Assembly (NCBI RefSeq): GCF_001611795.1
Contig: NZ_CP015098.1
Span: 3,906,001 to 3,970,000 of the forward strand
Source: Streptomyces qaidamensis
Lineage (GTDB): Bacteria > Actinomycetota > Actinomycetes > Streptomycetales > Streptomycetaceae
Length of the DNA: 64,000 bases
Reading direction: 5' to 3'
Shown: piece after piece, positions 1 to 7,706 of the stretch
How the letters are laid out: each line of letters starts with the position of its first letter
Position numbering within the stretch: the first letter of the stretch is position 1
Translations under genes and position numbers: made by a program
Notes under the pieces: generated by a model
What the model saw: only the letters and a program-made list of their open reading frames with translations
Databases searched by the model: none
Told to the model about the DNA's origin: nothing

Positions 1-931
1 CCAGCAACGCGGATTCCAGTTCGGCGGGATCGCTCAGCTTGTCGAGCAGCCGTGCCGCCACCGCGTCGGCCTCCTCGAACACCGTGCGATCGCATCGGTC
101 CGCCACCACGTGGACGGCCAAGTCGACGGTACGGAGCGCGGCGTCGCGCCAGGCGGCCTCCGCCCTGCAGGCGTCGGCGACCTCGGCGACCAGCCTCCAG
201 TAGACGTACATGAACTCGGCCGGACCGCGGTGGTCGAGGAACTCGTCCCGGAACAGCGGTTCCACCATCGCCTCGGCGGGCAGGGCCTGCTCCGCGGGTT
301 CCGCCAGGGCTTGTCGTGTCTGCTCCAGCTCGCGGGCCCGTTGCTTCGCCTGGGGCAACGACAGGATCCGGTCGCACGCGTAGTGCGCCAGCTCCATCAG
401 CGTGCCGACCGGGTCGATGAGGAACCTGACCGTCGGCGCGCTGTCCTTCTCGTCACGCGGTGCGCAGCCCGGCTCGCCGAAGCGGAAAGGCACCGGGCCG
501 GCACACACCATCCCGTGCCGCGTTTCGAAGTCGAGCGCGCCGATCGGATCGTCCGTGGCGGGCAGCACGTGGGAGACGACCAGCATGACCGAGCCCGAGG
601 CGGTCGCCGTCTCCCGCCAGCCGGGCGGCTCTTCCAGGCGGAGGTCGTGCGCGAAGTGCGCGCCGTCCGGGCTGAGGACGGACAGCATGCCTTCGTCATC
701 CCGCGTGACACACCATCTGTGGTCGACGGGGCGGCCGAAGGGCAGTTCGTTCAGTGAGAGGAGTACCGGGAGGCCCCACCAGCCGTTCGCGCGGGTGAAC
801 AGGCTGCCTCCGGACCCGCCGCCGGAGGTGAACGGGCTGATGGCGGCCGGCCCCACCGCCACGCCGGCCTGCCGGACGCCCTCCGCCTCCACGACGAAGG
901 CCCACCCCGTGATGTCCCGCGACAGCCGCAC
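1..931 (-). CDS. Hypothetical protein, C-terminus cut by window edge
   Basis: One minus-strand frame stays open from about position 949 to base 1, so the gene continues beyond the window. About 310 residues are visible. The GTG at 931 is chosen because a GAGGGGGACGG ribosome site lies just upstream; an ATG at 949 has none. The protein starts VRLSRDITGWAFVVEAEG and contains a Gly/Ser-rich stretch near residue 40, a region rich in aromatic residues, and a charged helical region (AKQRARELEQTRQALAEP) about two thirds along. I recognise no family, signal peptide or membrane segment. Codon use is typical of the strain, which is the main evidence that it is real. Shorter plus-strand frames over it are shadows. 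Confidence 0.6.
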   Translation of the reverse strand, partial: MRLSRDITGWAFVVEAEGVRQAGVAVGPAAISPFTSGGGSGGSLFTRANGWWGLPVLLSLNELPFGRPVDHRWCVTRDDEGMLSVLSPDGAHFAHDLRLEEPPGWRETATASGSVMLVVSHVLPATDDPIGALDFETRHGMVCAGPVPFRFGEPGCAPRDEKDSAPTVRFLIDPVGTLMELAHYACDRILSLPQAKQRARELEQTRQALAEPAEQALPAEAMVEPLFRDEFLDHRGPAEFMYVYWRLVAEVADACRAEAAWRDAALRTVDLAVHVVADRCDRTVFEEADAVAARLLDKLSDPAELESALL

Positions 932-952
932 CCGTCCCCCTCGCGCCATCCG

Positions 953-1207
953 GTCATCAGTGGGATTCAACAATGGCACGCCCCTGGTCGGCCCCGCGCG
1001 GCCCTGGAGCAGCGTGGTGTCGAGCCCGCCGCCGTACGCGCTGTCGAAGCCGCATGGGGTGCCTTCGGAGAGGCGAAGAAGGCGTACCTTGCCCATGGAT
1101 CGACCGAGAGGTTCATAGAGCAAGGCCGACGTGGCCGCGTCGGTCGGGAAGGCACGCGCGTGCTTGCGGTGGTCGACGACGAGTTGCACAGCCGGGTCGG
1201 GGCGTGA
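953..1207 (+). pseudogene. Coding-like fragment without a start codon
   Basis: The frame ending at the TGA at 1205-1207 is open back to position 758 and from about 990 has good codon composition, reading AALEQRGVEPAAVRAVEAAW and ending VVDDELHSRVGA. No ATG, GTG or TTG occurs in frame; only a CTG at 1004 could start it. Its stop overlaps the GTG of the following acetyltransferase gene, which suggests it was once the upstream, translationally coupled partner and has lost its 5' end. Family unknown. It could also be chance. Confidence 0.3.
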
Positions 1208-1752
1208 GCGCCCTCGCTGCCCAGGCCATCGGGACCCAGCGGCTGGACCTCCTCCCGCTGCGTGTCGAGCACGCCGAGGAGATGGCCGCCGTGCTGTCCG
1301 ATCCGGCCCTGCACACCTTCATCGGCGGTACTCCGGACACCCCGCAGGCCCTGCGCTCGCGCTACCAGCGCATCACCGCGGGCTCTCCCGATCCGGCCGT
1401 CTCCTGGCTGAACTGGGTGATCCGGCTCCGTGCCGAGTCCTGTCTGGCGGGCACCGTGCAGGCGACGGTCGGCCCCTCCGGCCACGGAACCGTCGCCGAG
1501 GTCGCCTGGGTGGTGGGGGCGCCGTGGCAAGGGAGGGGCATCGCCGCCGAAGCGGCCCGGGGACTCGTCGACTGGCTCGGTCGGCAGCCGGTGGACGTCG
1601 TGCTGGCCCACATCCACCCTGAGCATCGGGCGTCCGCGGCGGTCGCCACCGCCGCCGGGCTCACCCCCACCGGCGAATGGCACGACGGTGAGCTCCGATG
1701 GCACCTGGCCGTCGGGCGCCGGCTCCGACGTCGTTCAGGTGGCGCCAAGTAA
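1204..1752 (+). CDS. GNAT-family N-acetyltransferase
   Basis: A 182-aa protein of the RimJ/RimL-like GNAT type that transfers an acetyl group from acetyl-CoA to an amine; the acceptor is unknown. It opens with the usual 'TQRLDLLPLRVEHAEEMAAV' segment and has the acetyl-CoA pyrophosphate loop WQGRGIAAEAARGL around residues 102-115, followed by AHIHPEHRASAAVATAAGL, typical of the family's last helix. The GTG start overlaps the stop of the preceding fragment (GTGA). A goadsporin cluster uses a GNAT to cap the peptide N-terminus, but this gene lies about 4 kb outside the RiPP region here, so a link is only a possibility. Confidence 0.8.
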   Translation: MSALAAQAIGTQRLDLLPLRVEHAEEMAAVLSDPALHTFIGGTPDTPQALRSRYQRITAGSPDPAVSWLNWVIRLRAESCLAGTVQATVGPSGHGTVAEVAWVVGAPWQGRGIAAEAARGLVDWLGRQPVDVVLAHIHPEHRASAAVATAAGLTPTGEWHDGELRWHLAVGRRLRRRSGGAK

Positions 1753-1843
1753 CCAAGTCCGGAGCGCTACACCATGCGCAGACGCCTCGCGCGACATATC
1801 CGGAAGAACCGCGACACCTGCCGTGCGGGTGCCACAGTGAGCC

Positions 1844-2317
1844 GTGATCTCGACAACGTTCCTGCCGTTCATCGGCGTTGTGCTCGGTGGCCTCGTATCG
1901 ACCCTGACCCAGTACTCGTTGGGCCGCGCTTCGGAGCGGGCCGAAGTGCGGCGGAGCTCTCGTGAACGCGCCGAGGCGCGTCGCAACGAACGCGTCGCCC
2001 ACCTCGTCGACTTCCTGTCCGCGGTGCAGGAAGCCGAACGGGTCGCCGTGGACCGCCACCACCACCGTCTGGCCGACGAGCAGTGGGAAGCGCGGGCCAA
2101 GCAGTCCATCGACCGGATGTGGGTGGCGCAGAAGACGATCCACATGCTGTGCGCGTCCGAGGTGAACGAGGCGGCACGTCGACTGGCGTACGACGTCCAG
2201 GACGTGATCAGAAAGGGCCCCGACGATCCGGAAGAGCCGCAGGACGAGAAGGTCTGGGCCTGTATTCGCCCCAGTCGGCGGGCGTTCCTCGATGTCGTGC
2301 GGGGCCACTTGGAGTAG
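1844..2317 (+). CDS. Membrane-anchored coiled-coil hypothetical protein
   Basis: A 157-aa protein with one N-terminal hydrophobic segment (residues about 4-24, FLPFIGVVLGGLVSTLTQY) followed by a long charged helical region rich in Arg, Glu and Ala (about 28-70) that would form a coiled coil in the cytoplasm. The GTG at 1844 is preceded by a weak AGTGAG site. Proteins of this build are common in Streptomyces and have no known function. It follows the acetyltransferase on the same strand after about 90 bases. Confidence 0.65.
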   Translation: MISTTFLPFIGVVLGGLVSTLTQYSLGRASERAEVRRSSRERAEARRNERVAHLVDFLSAVQEAERVAVDRHHHRLADEQWEARAKQSIDRMWVAQKTIHMLCASEVNEAARRLAYDVQDVIRKGPDDPEEPQDEKVWACIRPSRRAFLDVVRGHLE

Positions 2318-2716
2318 CCACTGGCGGAGAGTCCCCGGGCACCGTCAGAGCAGGTCCCTGAGGGCACGCTCCAGCCGTGCAACCAGCTGCCAGGTGCCCC
2401 AGTCCCGCACACGCCGGACGTCTCCGGCACTGGCCCACCAGAAGCCGGGAGAAGCCGCTCACCGGCACCAACCGCACCACCACACGCCACGACACAGCAG
2501 CCGTGGCGTGCCCCCCTCAGGGACCGGGGTGCAACTCCCTGCCAGGCAGCTTCCTGGCGGGGCCGGATGCGGACAGGGGCATCGGCGGGATGGTTGTCTC
2601 TTCTCAGCGGCCGGGAAGCGCGGGGAACGCGGAACGGTCCGGGGGAGCTGAAGCACCACCGGCTCCATGCGCAGCGTCGCGAAGGTTCTGACTCACGCAG
2701 GGAACGGAGACCAGAA
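2318..2716 (+). other. Intergenic stretch of about 400 bases
   Basis: No convincing gene is seen. A minus-strand tail near 2346-2420 reads DVRRVRDWGTWQLVARLERA before a stop and may be the end of a lost gene, but it has no start. The promoter for the secreted protein at 2717 must lie in the right part. Confidence 0.4.
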
Positions 2717-3049
2717 ATGATCCGCATCACCAAGCGTTGTTCCGCCGCCGTCGTCCTCGGCTCGGCCGTGCTCGCCACCCTCGCCTGGGCGGCGCCCGCT
2801 CAGGCCGCCGGGCAGCAGGGCACCGGCCCGGCCGTCGCCGCACAGGGCGAGATCCCGGTCGGCGTCGTACTGCCGCACCTGCCGGGCTCGCCGGACGACT
2901 TCACGTGGACGCCGCTGCCCCTGGGCGGCGACGACTTCACCTGGAACCCGGGGCCGCTGCACAGCGGTGACGACTTCAGCTGGCACCGCTCGCCGGCCCA
3001 GGGTCCCGACGACTTCACCTGGCAGCCCGGTCCGGTGGGCGAGCGGTGA
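2717..3049 (+). CDS. Small secreted protein with four DDFTW repeats
   Basis: A 110-aa protein with a clear Sec signal peptide: basic MIRITKRCS, a hydrophobic core and a cleavage site after AQA at residue 30. The mature part is Pro/Gly-rich and carries the pentapeptide DDFTW or DDFSW four times, at residues 60-64, 72-76, 85-89 and 98-102, spaced 12, 13 and 13 residues. Each copy is followed by a Pro-rich linker. No Cys remains after cleavage. The start is supported by an ACGGAGA site. The function is unknown; regular repeats behind a signal peptide suggest a surface or matrix peptide, or possibly a multi-core precursor. It stands convergent to the regulator at the edge of the biosynthetic cluster. 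Confidence 0.75.
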   Translation: MIRITKRCSAAVVLGSAVLATLAWAAPAQAAGQQGTGPAVAAQGEIPVGVVLPHLPGSPDDFTWTPLPLGGDDFTWNPGPLHSGDDFSWHRSPAQGPDDFTWQPGPVGER

Positions 3050-3068
3050 TCCCGTCGGTGACCGGCCG

Positions 3069-4052
3069 TCAGATCCACTGGCGGCGGGCCGCCTGGACCC
3101 CCGCCTCGAAGCGGCTGGAGGCGCCCAGGCGCTCCATCAGCTCGGCCATGATGCGGCGTTCGGTGCGGACCCCGATGCCGAGGGCCCGGGCCACCGCCTC
3201 GTCGGTGAGGCCGGTGGCGAGGAGCTGCAGGAGTTTGCGCTCCTGCGGGGTGAGGCCCTGCGGGTCCTCGTCGGGGGACTGCTGATGGAACGGCGTCGCG
3301 TGTTCCCAGTACGCCTCGAACAGGGCTCGCATGGCGAGCACCACGGGGCGGCTGTGGAACATCAGGGCGGCGGGGCCCGTCTGGCCGGGCAGGTTGGCCA
3401 CGATGGCCGCGGTCGTGTCGACGATCAGCAGGCGCATGGGCAGGGTCGGCGAGGTGCGGACCTCGCTGTTGTGCTCCGCCATCCACTGCGCGTGGGCTCT
3501 GGTCACCCGGTCGCTGACGGCGCTGTCGAGGTAGATCGAGCGGAACCGGACGCCCCGGGCGAGCGCCCGTTCGTTCAGCGGACGGGACGCCTCGATGGCC
3601 TCCTTGGTCAGTCCGCCCACGGGGTGGAAGACCAGGGACTCCTGCTGGCACGACTCGGCGAGGGCCTCCAGCCGGATGCGGATCTCGTCCACGTTGTCGA
3701 GCTGCTCGGTGCCGTCCGAGCCGGACCCGGCCGAGGCCGTGTACTCGGCGGCGAGCGCGGCGAGAGCGGCCCGGTTCTGCTCGATGCGCTGCTGCCGCCA
3801 GGCCAGTTCGTCCTGTTCCCGCTGGAGCAGGACCTTCAGTCCGAGCGAGGGGTTCACCGCGCGCAGCGTGCCGGGTGAGTCTCCCGAGGGAGCGAGCAGC
3901 GACAGGTCCGACAGGCGCGTGAGCGCCATGTGCACGTCGTCGCGGCCGATGTCGAGGAGCTCGGCGAGCTTGTCCGGATCATGTTGCTTGTGGAACAGGA
4001 TCGCGCGGTACACCGCGAGGGTCTGCTGATCGAGCGGCGATACGTCGTCCAC
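3069..4052 (-). CDS. TrmB/LuxR-type transcriptional regulator
   Basis: A 327-aa regulator with a TrmB-like winged-helix N-terminus (residues about 8-60, with LAELLDIGRDDVHMALTRL), a coiled linker, a middle ligand-binding-like region and a LuxR-type helix-turn-helix at the C-terminus (LTPQERKLLQLLATGLTDEA, then ALGIGVRTERRIMAELMERL). It has no receiver or ATPase domain. The GTG at 4052 is preceded by AAGGGGGAG at good spacing; the in-frame extension further upstream is rejected because it runs through the divergent promoter. Regulators of this build often control linked RiPP or polyketide clusters. It is divergent from an SDR-like gene and likely governs the adjacent biosynthetic region, which is inference. 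Confidence 0.8.
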   Translation of the reverse strand: MDDVSPLDQQTLAVYRAILFHKQHDPDKLAELLDIGRDDVHMALTRLSDLSLLAPSGDSPGTLRAVNPSLGLKVLLQREQDELAWRQQRIEQNRAALAALAAEYTASAGSGSDGTEQLDNVDEIRIRLEALAESCQQESLVFHPVGGLTKEAIEASRPLNERALARGVRFRSIYLDSAVSDRVTRAHAQWMAEHNSEVRTSPTLPMRLLIVDTTAAIVANLPGQTGPAALMFHSRPVVLAMRALFEAYWEHATPFHQQSPDEDPQGLTPQERKLLQLLATGLTDEAVARALGIGVRTERRIMAELMERLGASSRFEAGVQAARRQWI

Positions 4053-4212
4053 GTGGCGTCTCCCCCTTGAACCACATGTGAACCGCATGTCTGGACCGGA
4101 CCGCCGCGCCGGCTGGAGAGCGGCGGCGCGGCTCGGGGGAGCAGCGCAGGGTATGCGAAGAACCCCCGTAGATCGTTCACATATTGGCCACGTTACCCGC
4201 TCAGGAGTTCCG
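4053..4212. promoter_or_regulatory. Divergent promoter region with spaced inverted heptamers
   Basis: The 160 bases between the two divergent genes hold ATGTGAA at 4076-4082 and its reverse complement TTCACAT at 4177-4183, near the two start codons. The AT-rich CACATATT at 4180-4187 is a candidate -10 area. A shared operator for the TrmB/LuxR-type regulator is plausible but unproven. Confidence 0.4.
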
Positions 4213-4731
4213 GTGTCGCACACAGTCGCACATGTACTACCGCCGTTGCACGGCTGTGTCGTCCTCGTCGTCGACGCCACCACCGGGGTCGGCCGGCGGG
4301 TCACGAGTCAGCTGTGCGCGCTGGGCGCCGCGGTCGCCGTGGTCGGTGCCGGGCACCCGGGGCGTGATGACGACGCCGCCACCAACGCGGCGTTCCTGTG
4401 CAAGGAACTGGCCGGAATCGGGTTGGTCGCGTTGCCGTATCAAGCCGATGTGGAACGGCCTGAGAGCTTCCGCGCGCTGACCGGTCAGATCGCCGCCGAC
4501 CTCGGTCAGGTCACCGCGAGTGTCGTGGTCGTGCCGTCGGCAAGCGGAGGCGAGGGACCGGTGCAGGCCTTCCGCGTCGCGTCGGGTGTGGTCGCGGCCT
4601 CCCTGCCGGCCGGCGCCGAGCACATCGAGGTCGACGTGAGCGGCCAGGGCTTCAGCCTGGAAGAGGCGGCCCAGTCGGTGGTGGAGCGGCTGGTGCGGCT
4701 GCACGAGCAGTGGCGCACCCCCTCCGGGTGA
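4213..4731 (+). CDS. Short SDR-like Rossmann protein
   Basis: A 172-aa protein beginning VSHTVAHVLPP with a nucleotide-binding-like segment VVLVVDATTGVGRRVTSQL at about residues 16-35, matching the TGxxxGxG loop of short-chain dehydrogenases. It is shorter than the family's usual 240-280 aa, and no YxxxK catalytic pair is visible after the position where Ser should be. It is therefore probably not a working oxidoreductase and may bind a ligand or be decaying. The GTG start has CAGGAG five bases upstream. It lies between two regulators and is probably co-transcribed with the response-regulator-like gene 62 bases downstream. Confidence 0.6.
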   Translation: MSHTVAHVLPPLHGCVVLVVDATTGVGRRVTSQLCALGAAVAVVGAGHPGRDDDAATNAAFLCKELAGIGLVALPYQADVERPESFRALTGQIAADLGQVTASVVVVPSASGGEGPVQAFRVASGVVAASLPAGAEHIEVDVSGQGFSLEEAAQSVVERLVRLHEQWRTPSG

Positions 4732-4793
4732 CGGCCGGCGCCTGTCATGTTTTCCCGAGTCTTTGCCTTAGTCCTGCCGTACGGGGGTCGAGC

Positions 4794-5399
4794 ATGTCGA
4801 TACGCATAGTCCTCGCTGGTGATCACCAACTCGTGCTGGAGGCCTTCGCCGAGACGCTCAACGGCGTCGACGGGCTGGAGGTCGTCGGCCTGGCCACGTC
4901 GTACGACTCCGTCCAGCCGGCCGTGGAGCGGCACCGGCCGACGGTGCTGCTGCTCGGCGAGTCCACGATGGGCGGGAAGGCGTTGCGCGTCGCGACCGAC
5001 GTGCGGAGCCGGCATCCCCGGTGCGGGGTGGCGCTGATGGTCGGGGCGGCGACGGCGTCGGTGGTGGACCGGGCCGTGGCGGCCGGTGCGCTGGGTGTCG
5101 TGCCGAAGAACGCCCGGCTGCCCCAGCTGGTCACGACGCTGATGGGCGTCGCGGGTGGCTGTCTGACCGTCGACCCGTCGCTGCTGCGGCCGGTCGCCGT
5201 CGGTGAACTCTCTCTGAGCACACGGGAGATGGACGTGCTGCGGCTGACGGCCGGTGGGGCGACGGTGAAGGAGATCGCGGGCGAGCTGTATCTGGCGGCG
5301 GGGACGGTACGGAATCTGACGTCCGCCGCGATCAAGAAGCTCGGCGGGCGCAACCGGTTCGACGCGGCGCGGATCGCCGGGGAACACGGGCTGCTGTGA
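4794..5399 (+). CDS. LuxR-family response regulator without phospho-Asp
   Basis: A 201-aa protein with a receiver-like domain (residues 3-120) and a LuxR helix-turn-helix (LSTREMDVLRLTAGGATVKE, about 138-195). The receiver is atypical: the acidic pair is Gly9-Asp10, and the position after VLLL where the phospho-acceptor Asp belongs is Gly55, while Lys105 is kept. Phosphorylation is therefore unlikely; ligand-controlled receivers of this kind are known among cluster-situated Streptomyces regulators. No sensor kinase is nearby. The ATG follows a GGGGGTCG site. Its last codons form the first copy of a 39-bp tandem repeat. Confidence 0.8.
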   Translation: MSIRIVLAGDHQLVLEAFAETLNGVDGLEVVGLATSYDSVQPAVERHRPTVLLLGESTMGGKALRVATDVRSRHPRCGVALMVGAATASVVDRAVAAGALGVVPKNARLPQLVTTLMGVAGGCLTVDPSLLRPVAVGELSLSTREMDVLRLTAGGATVKEIAGELYLAAGTVRNLTSAAIKKLGGRNRFDAARIAGEHGLL

Positions 5400-5546
5400 G
5401 GGTCGCGCGGTTGGTGGGCGGAGCACGGGTTGCTGTGAGGGGCGCGCGGATGGTGGGCGGAGCACGGGTTGCTGTGAGGACCGCCCGGGGGGCGGGCGGG
5501 AAACGGGCTGCGGTGAGGGTCGCGCGGGCGGTGGGCGAACGTGCGC
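5391..5546 (+). repeat. Four tandem copies of a 39-bp repeat
   Basis: The sequence CTGCTGTGAGGGTCGCGCGG and its variants recur at 5391, 5430, 5469 and 5508 with an exact 39-base period. The first copy spans the stop codon of the regulator gene, so the end of that gene has been duplicated three times downstream. Each unit carries its own TGA in the original frame. The repeats diverge toward the fourth copy. Confidence 0.85.
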
Positions 5547-5548
5547 CG

Positions 5549-5573
5549 GCCCCGGCACAGAGGGTGCCGGGGC
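5549..5573 (+). terminator. Hairpin terminator downstream of response regulator
   Basis: A perfect 10-bp stem, GCCCCGGCAC against GTGCCGGGGC, with a 5-base loop. It lies between the convergent regulator and aminohydroxybenzoate operons and could serve both. No U-tract, as is usual in Streptomyces. Confidence 0.65.
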
Positions 5574-5638
5574 GGGGCGTTGGTGCCGTGCGAGCGCTGG
5601 TCGGGCTGGTGCGGTGGATGTGCGGTGAGGTGCCAGGG

Positions 5639-6754
5639 TCACTTCTCCAGGCAGAACTCGTCGATCGGGTAGCCGACATGGCGGTCGGCGGTGGGCAGGT
5701 GCCCGAGGATGGTGTCGCCGGGCTTCAGCTCCGTGGAGTTGAGGACGGCGGCGTTCGGGCCGAGGACGCGCACGTGCCAGTCGTCCTGGAGGATCAGGTT
5801 GACCGTCTGCCCGCTCGGGGCGACCGCGTCGATGGAGATCAGCGGACGGGTCTCGATCTTGACGCGGCCGACGCTGACGGGCCGGGTGCGGCCCTTGACG
5901 TCGACGGCCAGCACCTTGCTGCCGGCGTGGAGTTCGCTGAGGTAGTGGGTGCGGCCGGCCTGCGAGACGGTGTACGAGTGCAGGGCGCCGGCGTTGACCC
6001 GGAAGGGGCGGGTCGGCATGTACGGCAGCGGGTGGGTCTCGCTGACGCACAGCACCATGCCCTTGGAGTGCGAGCCGACGAGGATGCCCTCGTCCTTGCG
6101 GAAGTGGGTCGTGGTGTCGACGCAGGCCCGCTCCCCCATGCCGATGTGCGTGGTCCGGGTGACGGTGAGTTCGACCAGGTCGATCTCGCCGCCGCGGGCG
6201 CTGGCGGCGGTGCGCAGGGCGGTGGCGTCGCCGACGGTGTTGGCCCGCATCAGGACGCCGTCCGAGCCCAATTCCAGGACGCCGTAGATGATCTCGGCCT
6301 CCTCGGTGTTGGACGCGGTGGTGATGATGGAGCCGGGGGCGCCGGTGGCGGCGGCGATCACGATCTCCAGCGGGATCTTGGTGGGGTCGCGGAAGTCGAG
6401 CACGCTCCACGGCTCCAGGCGGGCCGCGAGGCAGGCGTCCTCCAGGGTGTCGGCGTCGACGATCTCCACGTAGCGGCCGAACTCGACGTCCGGGTGGGCC
6501 TCCTGGAGCGCCGCCCGCTCCTCACGGGGGCCGGGGACGACGACCAGGTCGGCGGCGCCGAGGTCGGCGGGGACGGCGTCGAGGCCGTCCTCGAAGAGCA
6601 GGACCTTGCGGACGGTGGGAGGCAGGCCGGCGAAGGCGGCCGGGTCGGCGGCGACGATGCCGTCGATGCGCTGGTGCAGGGCCTCTTCGAGGACGGCCTG
6701 GGTGGCGGTGCCGGCGCCTCGGATGTCAAGCCAGCACAGTTTTGCGTCCGTCAT
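5639..6754 (-). CDS. griH: 3-amino-4-hydroxybenzoate synthase (GriH / DHQ synthase II family)
   Basis: A 371-aa enzyme of the archaeal-type 3-dehydroquinate synthase II family, to which GriH of the grixazone pathway belongs. GriH converts the C7 amino-sugar phosphate made by GriI into 3,4-AHBA in the cytoplasm. Conserved stretches include ASNTEEAEIIYGVLELGSDG, VTRTTHIGMGERACVDT and SHSKGMVLCVSETHPLPYM; length matches the family. In an actinomycete, which makes shikimate with the classical AroB, this family next to a GriI-type aldolase is diagnostic of 3,4-AHBA synthesis. The ATG has AGGAGG nine bases upstream, and the gene's start overlaps the aldolase gene by 29 bases. It is the last gene of the four-gene minus-strand operon. 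Confidence 0.88.
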   Translation of the reverse strand: MTDAKLCWLDIRGAGTATQAVLEEALHQRIDGIVAADPAAFAGLPPTVRKVLLFEDGLDAVPADLGAADLVVVPGPREERAALQEAHPDVEFGRYVEIVDADTLEDACLAARLEPWSVLDFRDPTKIPLEIVIAAATGAPGSIITTASNTEEAEIIYGVLELGSDGVLMRANTVGDATALRTAASARGGEIDLVELTVTRTTHIGMGERACVDTTTHFRKDEGILVGSHSKGMVLCVSETHPLPYMPTRPFRVNAGALHSYTVSQAGRTHYLSELHAGSKVLAVDVKGRTRPVSVGRVKIETRPLISIDAVAPSGQTVNLILQDDWHVRVLGPNAAVLNSTELKPGDTILGHLPTADRHVGYPIDEFCLEK

Positions 6755-7706
6755 GATGCGGACCTCCTGTCGGGTGTGAGGAGTACGAAGGGTCGGAGAG
6801 GTGGTGCGTGTCGTGGTCGAGCGGGGAGCCGGGCGCGCCGGGGTGGGCCGGGGCGTCCAGGTGATCGGGGGTCAGCCGCTCGGCCCGGTGTGCGTCGGCC
6901 GGGAAGGCGAGCGGGGCGAAGTGCTGCTCCGGGAAGTGGTGGATCAGCCGGGCGACCTTGGCGGCGAGCCGCCGCGGGTCGGAGGCCTGGAAGATGTTGC
7001 GGCCCATCGCCACCCCGCCCGCGCCGCCGGCCAGGGCGTCGCGGACGTAGGCCAGGACGTCCTCCTCGGTGGGCATCGCGGGGCCGCCCGCGACGAGTAC
7101 GGGCACCGGGCAGGCGGCGGTCAGGTCGAGCATCTCCGCGGTCGAGCCGAGGAAGACGGTCTTGACCAGGTCGGCGCCCAGGTCGGAGGCGACGGTGACG
7201 GCGTGCGCCACCAGGTCCGGGTCGCGCGGGTCGGTCACCCGGGGGCCGCGTGGGTACACCATGGCGAGCAGCGGCAGGTTCCACCGATCGCAGGCGTCGG
7301 CGATCCGTCCGAGGTCGCCGATCTGCTGCCGCTCGTCGTCGGAGCCGACGTTGACGTGGACGCTCACCGCGTCCGCGCCGAGCCGGAGGGCCTCCTCGAC
7401 CTGCGTCACCACGTACTTGGCGTCGGGGTCGAGCGCCTGGCTGGTGGACGCGTTGAGATGGATGATCAGCGACATCGCGGCGAACCGCTCCGGGCTGATG
7501 TGCCGGACGCTGCCCTTGTGCACGACGACCGCGTCCGCGCCGCCGGCGGCGAGCTGCCCGGCGAGGTGGTCGAGGCTGGTGCCCTTGGGTGCGACGGGCC
7601 CGTCGCTGATCGAGTGGTCGAGAGGGGTGATCATCAGGCCTGCCGTGCTGTGGCGGTAGAGCCGCCGCAGCCTCAGTGACCTGGCGAAGTGGCCGAATGC
7701 GGTCAT
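6726..7706 (-). CDS. griI: GriI-like aldolase (2-amino-4,5-dihydroxy-6-oxo-7-phosphoheptanoate synthase)
   Basis: A 326-aa protein of the class I fructose-bisphosphate aldolase/DhnA type. GriI condenses aspartate semialdehyde with dihydroxyacetone phosphate in the first step to 3,4-AHBA. Visible family segments are MITPLDHSISDGP, ADAVVVHKGSVRH, DAVSVHVNVGSDDE, the likely Schiff-base region GADLVKTVFLG, and the phosphate-binding VLVAGGP and GGVAMGRNIFQ. The C-terminal 55 residues are an extra His/Pro-rich tail (for example THHLSDPSYSSHPTGGPHH) not expected in the family. The ATG at 7706 follows AAAGG and overlaps the ligase stop as ATGA, so translation is coupled. It overlaps griH by 29 bases. 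Confidence 0.87.
   Translation of the reverse strand: MTAFGHFARSLRLRRLYRHSTAGLMITPLDHSISDGPVAPKGTSLDHLAGQLAAGGADAVVVHKGSVRHISPERFAAMSLIIHLNASTSQALDPDAKYVVTQVEEALRLGADAVSVHVNVGSDDERQQIGDLGRIADACDRWNLPLLAMVYPRGPRVTDPRDPDLVAHAVTVASDLGADLVKTVFLGSTAEMLDLTAACPVPVLVAGGPAMPTEEDVLAYVRDALAGGAGGVAMGRNIFQASDPRRLAAKVARLIHHFPEQHFAPLAFPADAHRAERLTPDHLDAPAHPGAPGSPLDHDTHHLSDPSYSSHPTGGPHHDGRKTVLA

Noticed and set aside
1204..1752. GNAT protein as the N-terminal capping enzyme of the RiPP
   Set aside because: Goadsporin-like clusters have such an enzyme, but this gene is outside the cluster, beyond unrelated genes, and has no shared promoter.
2346..2420. Minus-strand peptide DVRRVRDWGTWQLVARLERA ending in a stop
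   Set aside because: No start codon and too short; possibly a gene remnant, but composition alone does not prove it.
5400..7165. A 589-aa plus-strand ORF beginning in the 39-bp repeats
   Set aside because: Mostly the antisense of griH; its repeat start only reflects the tandem duplication.
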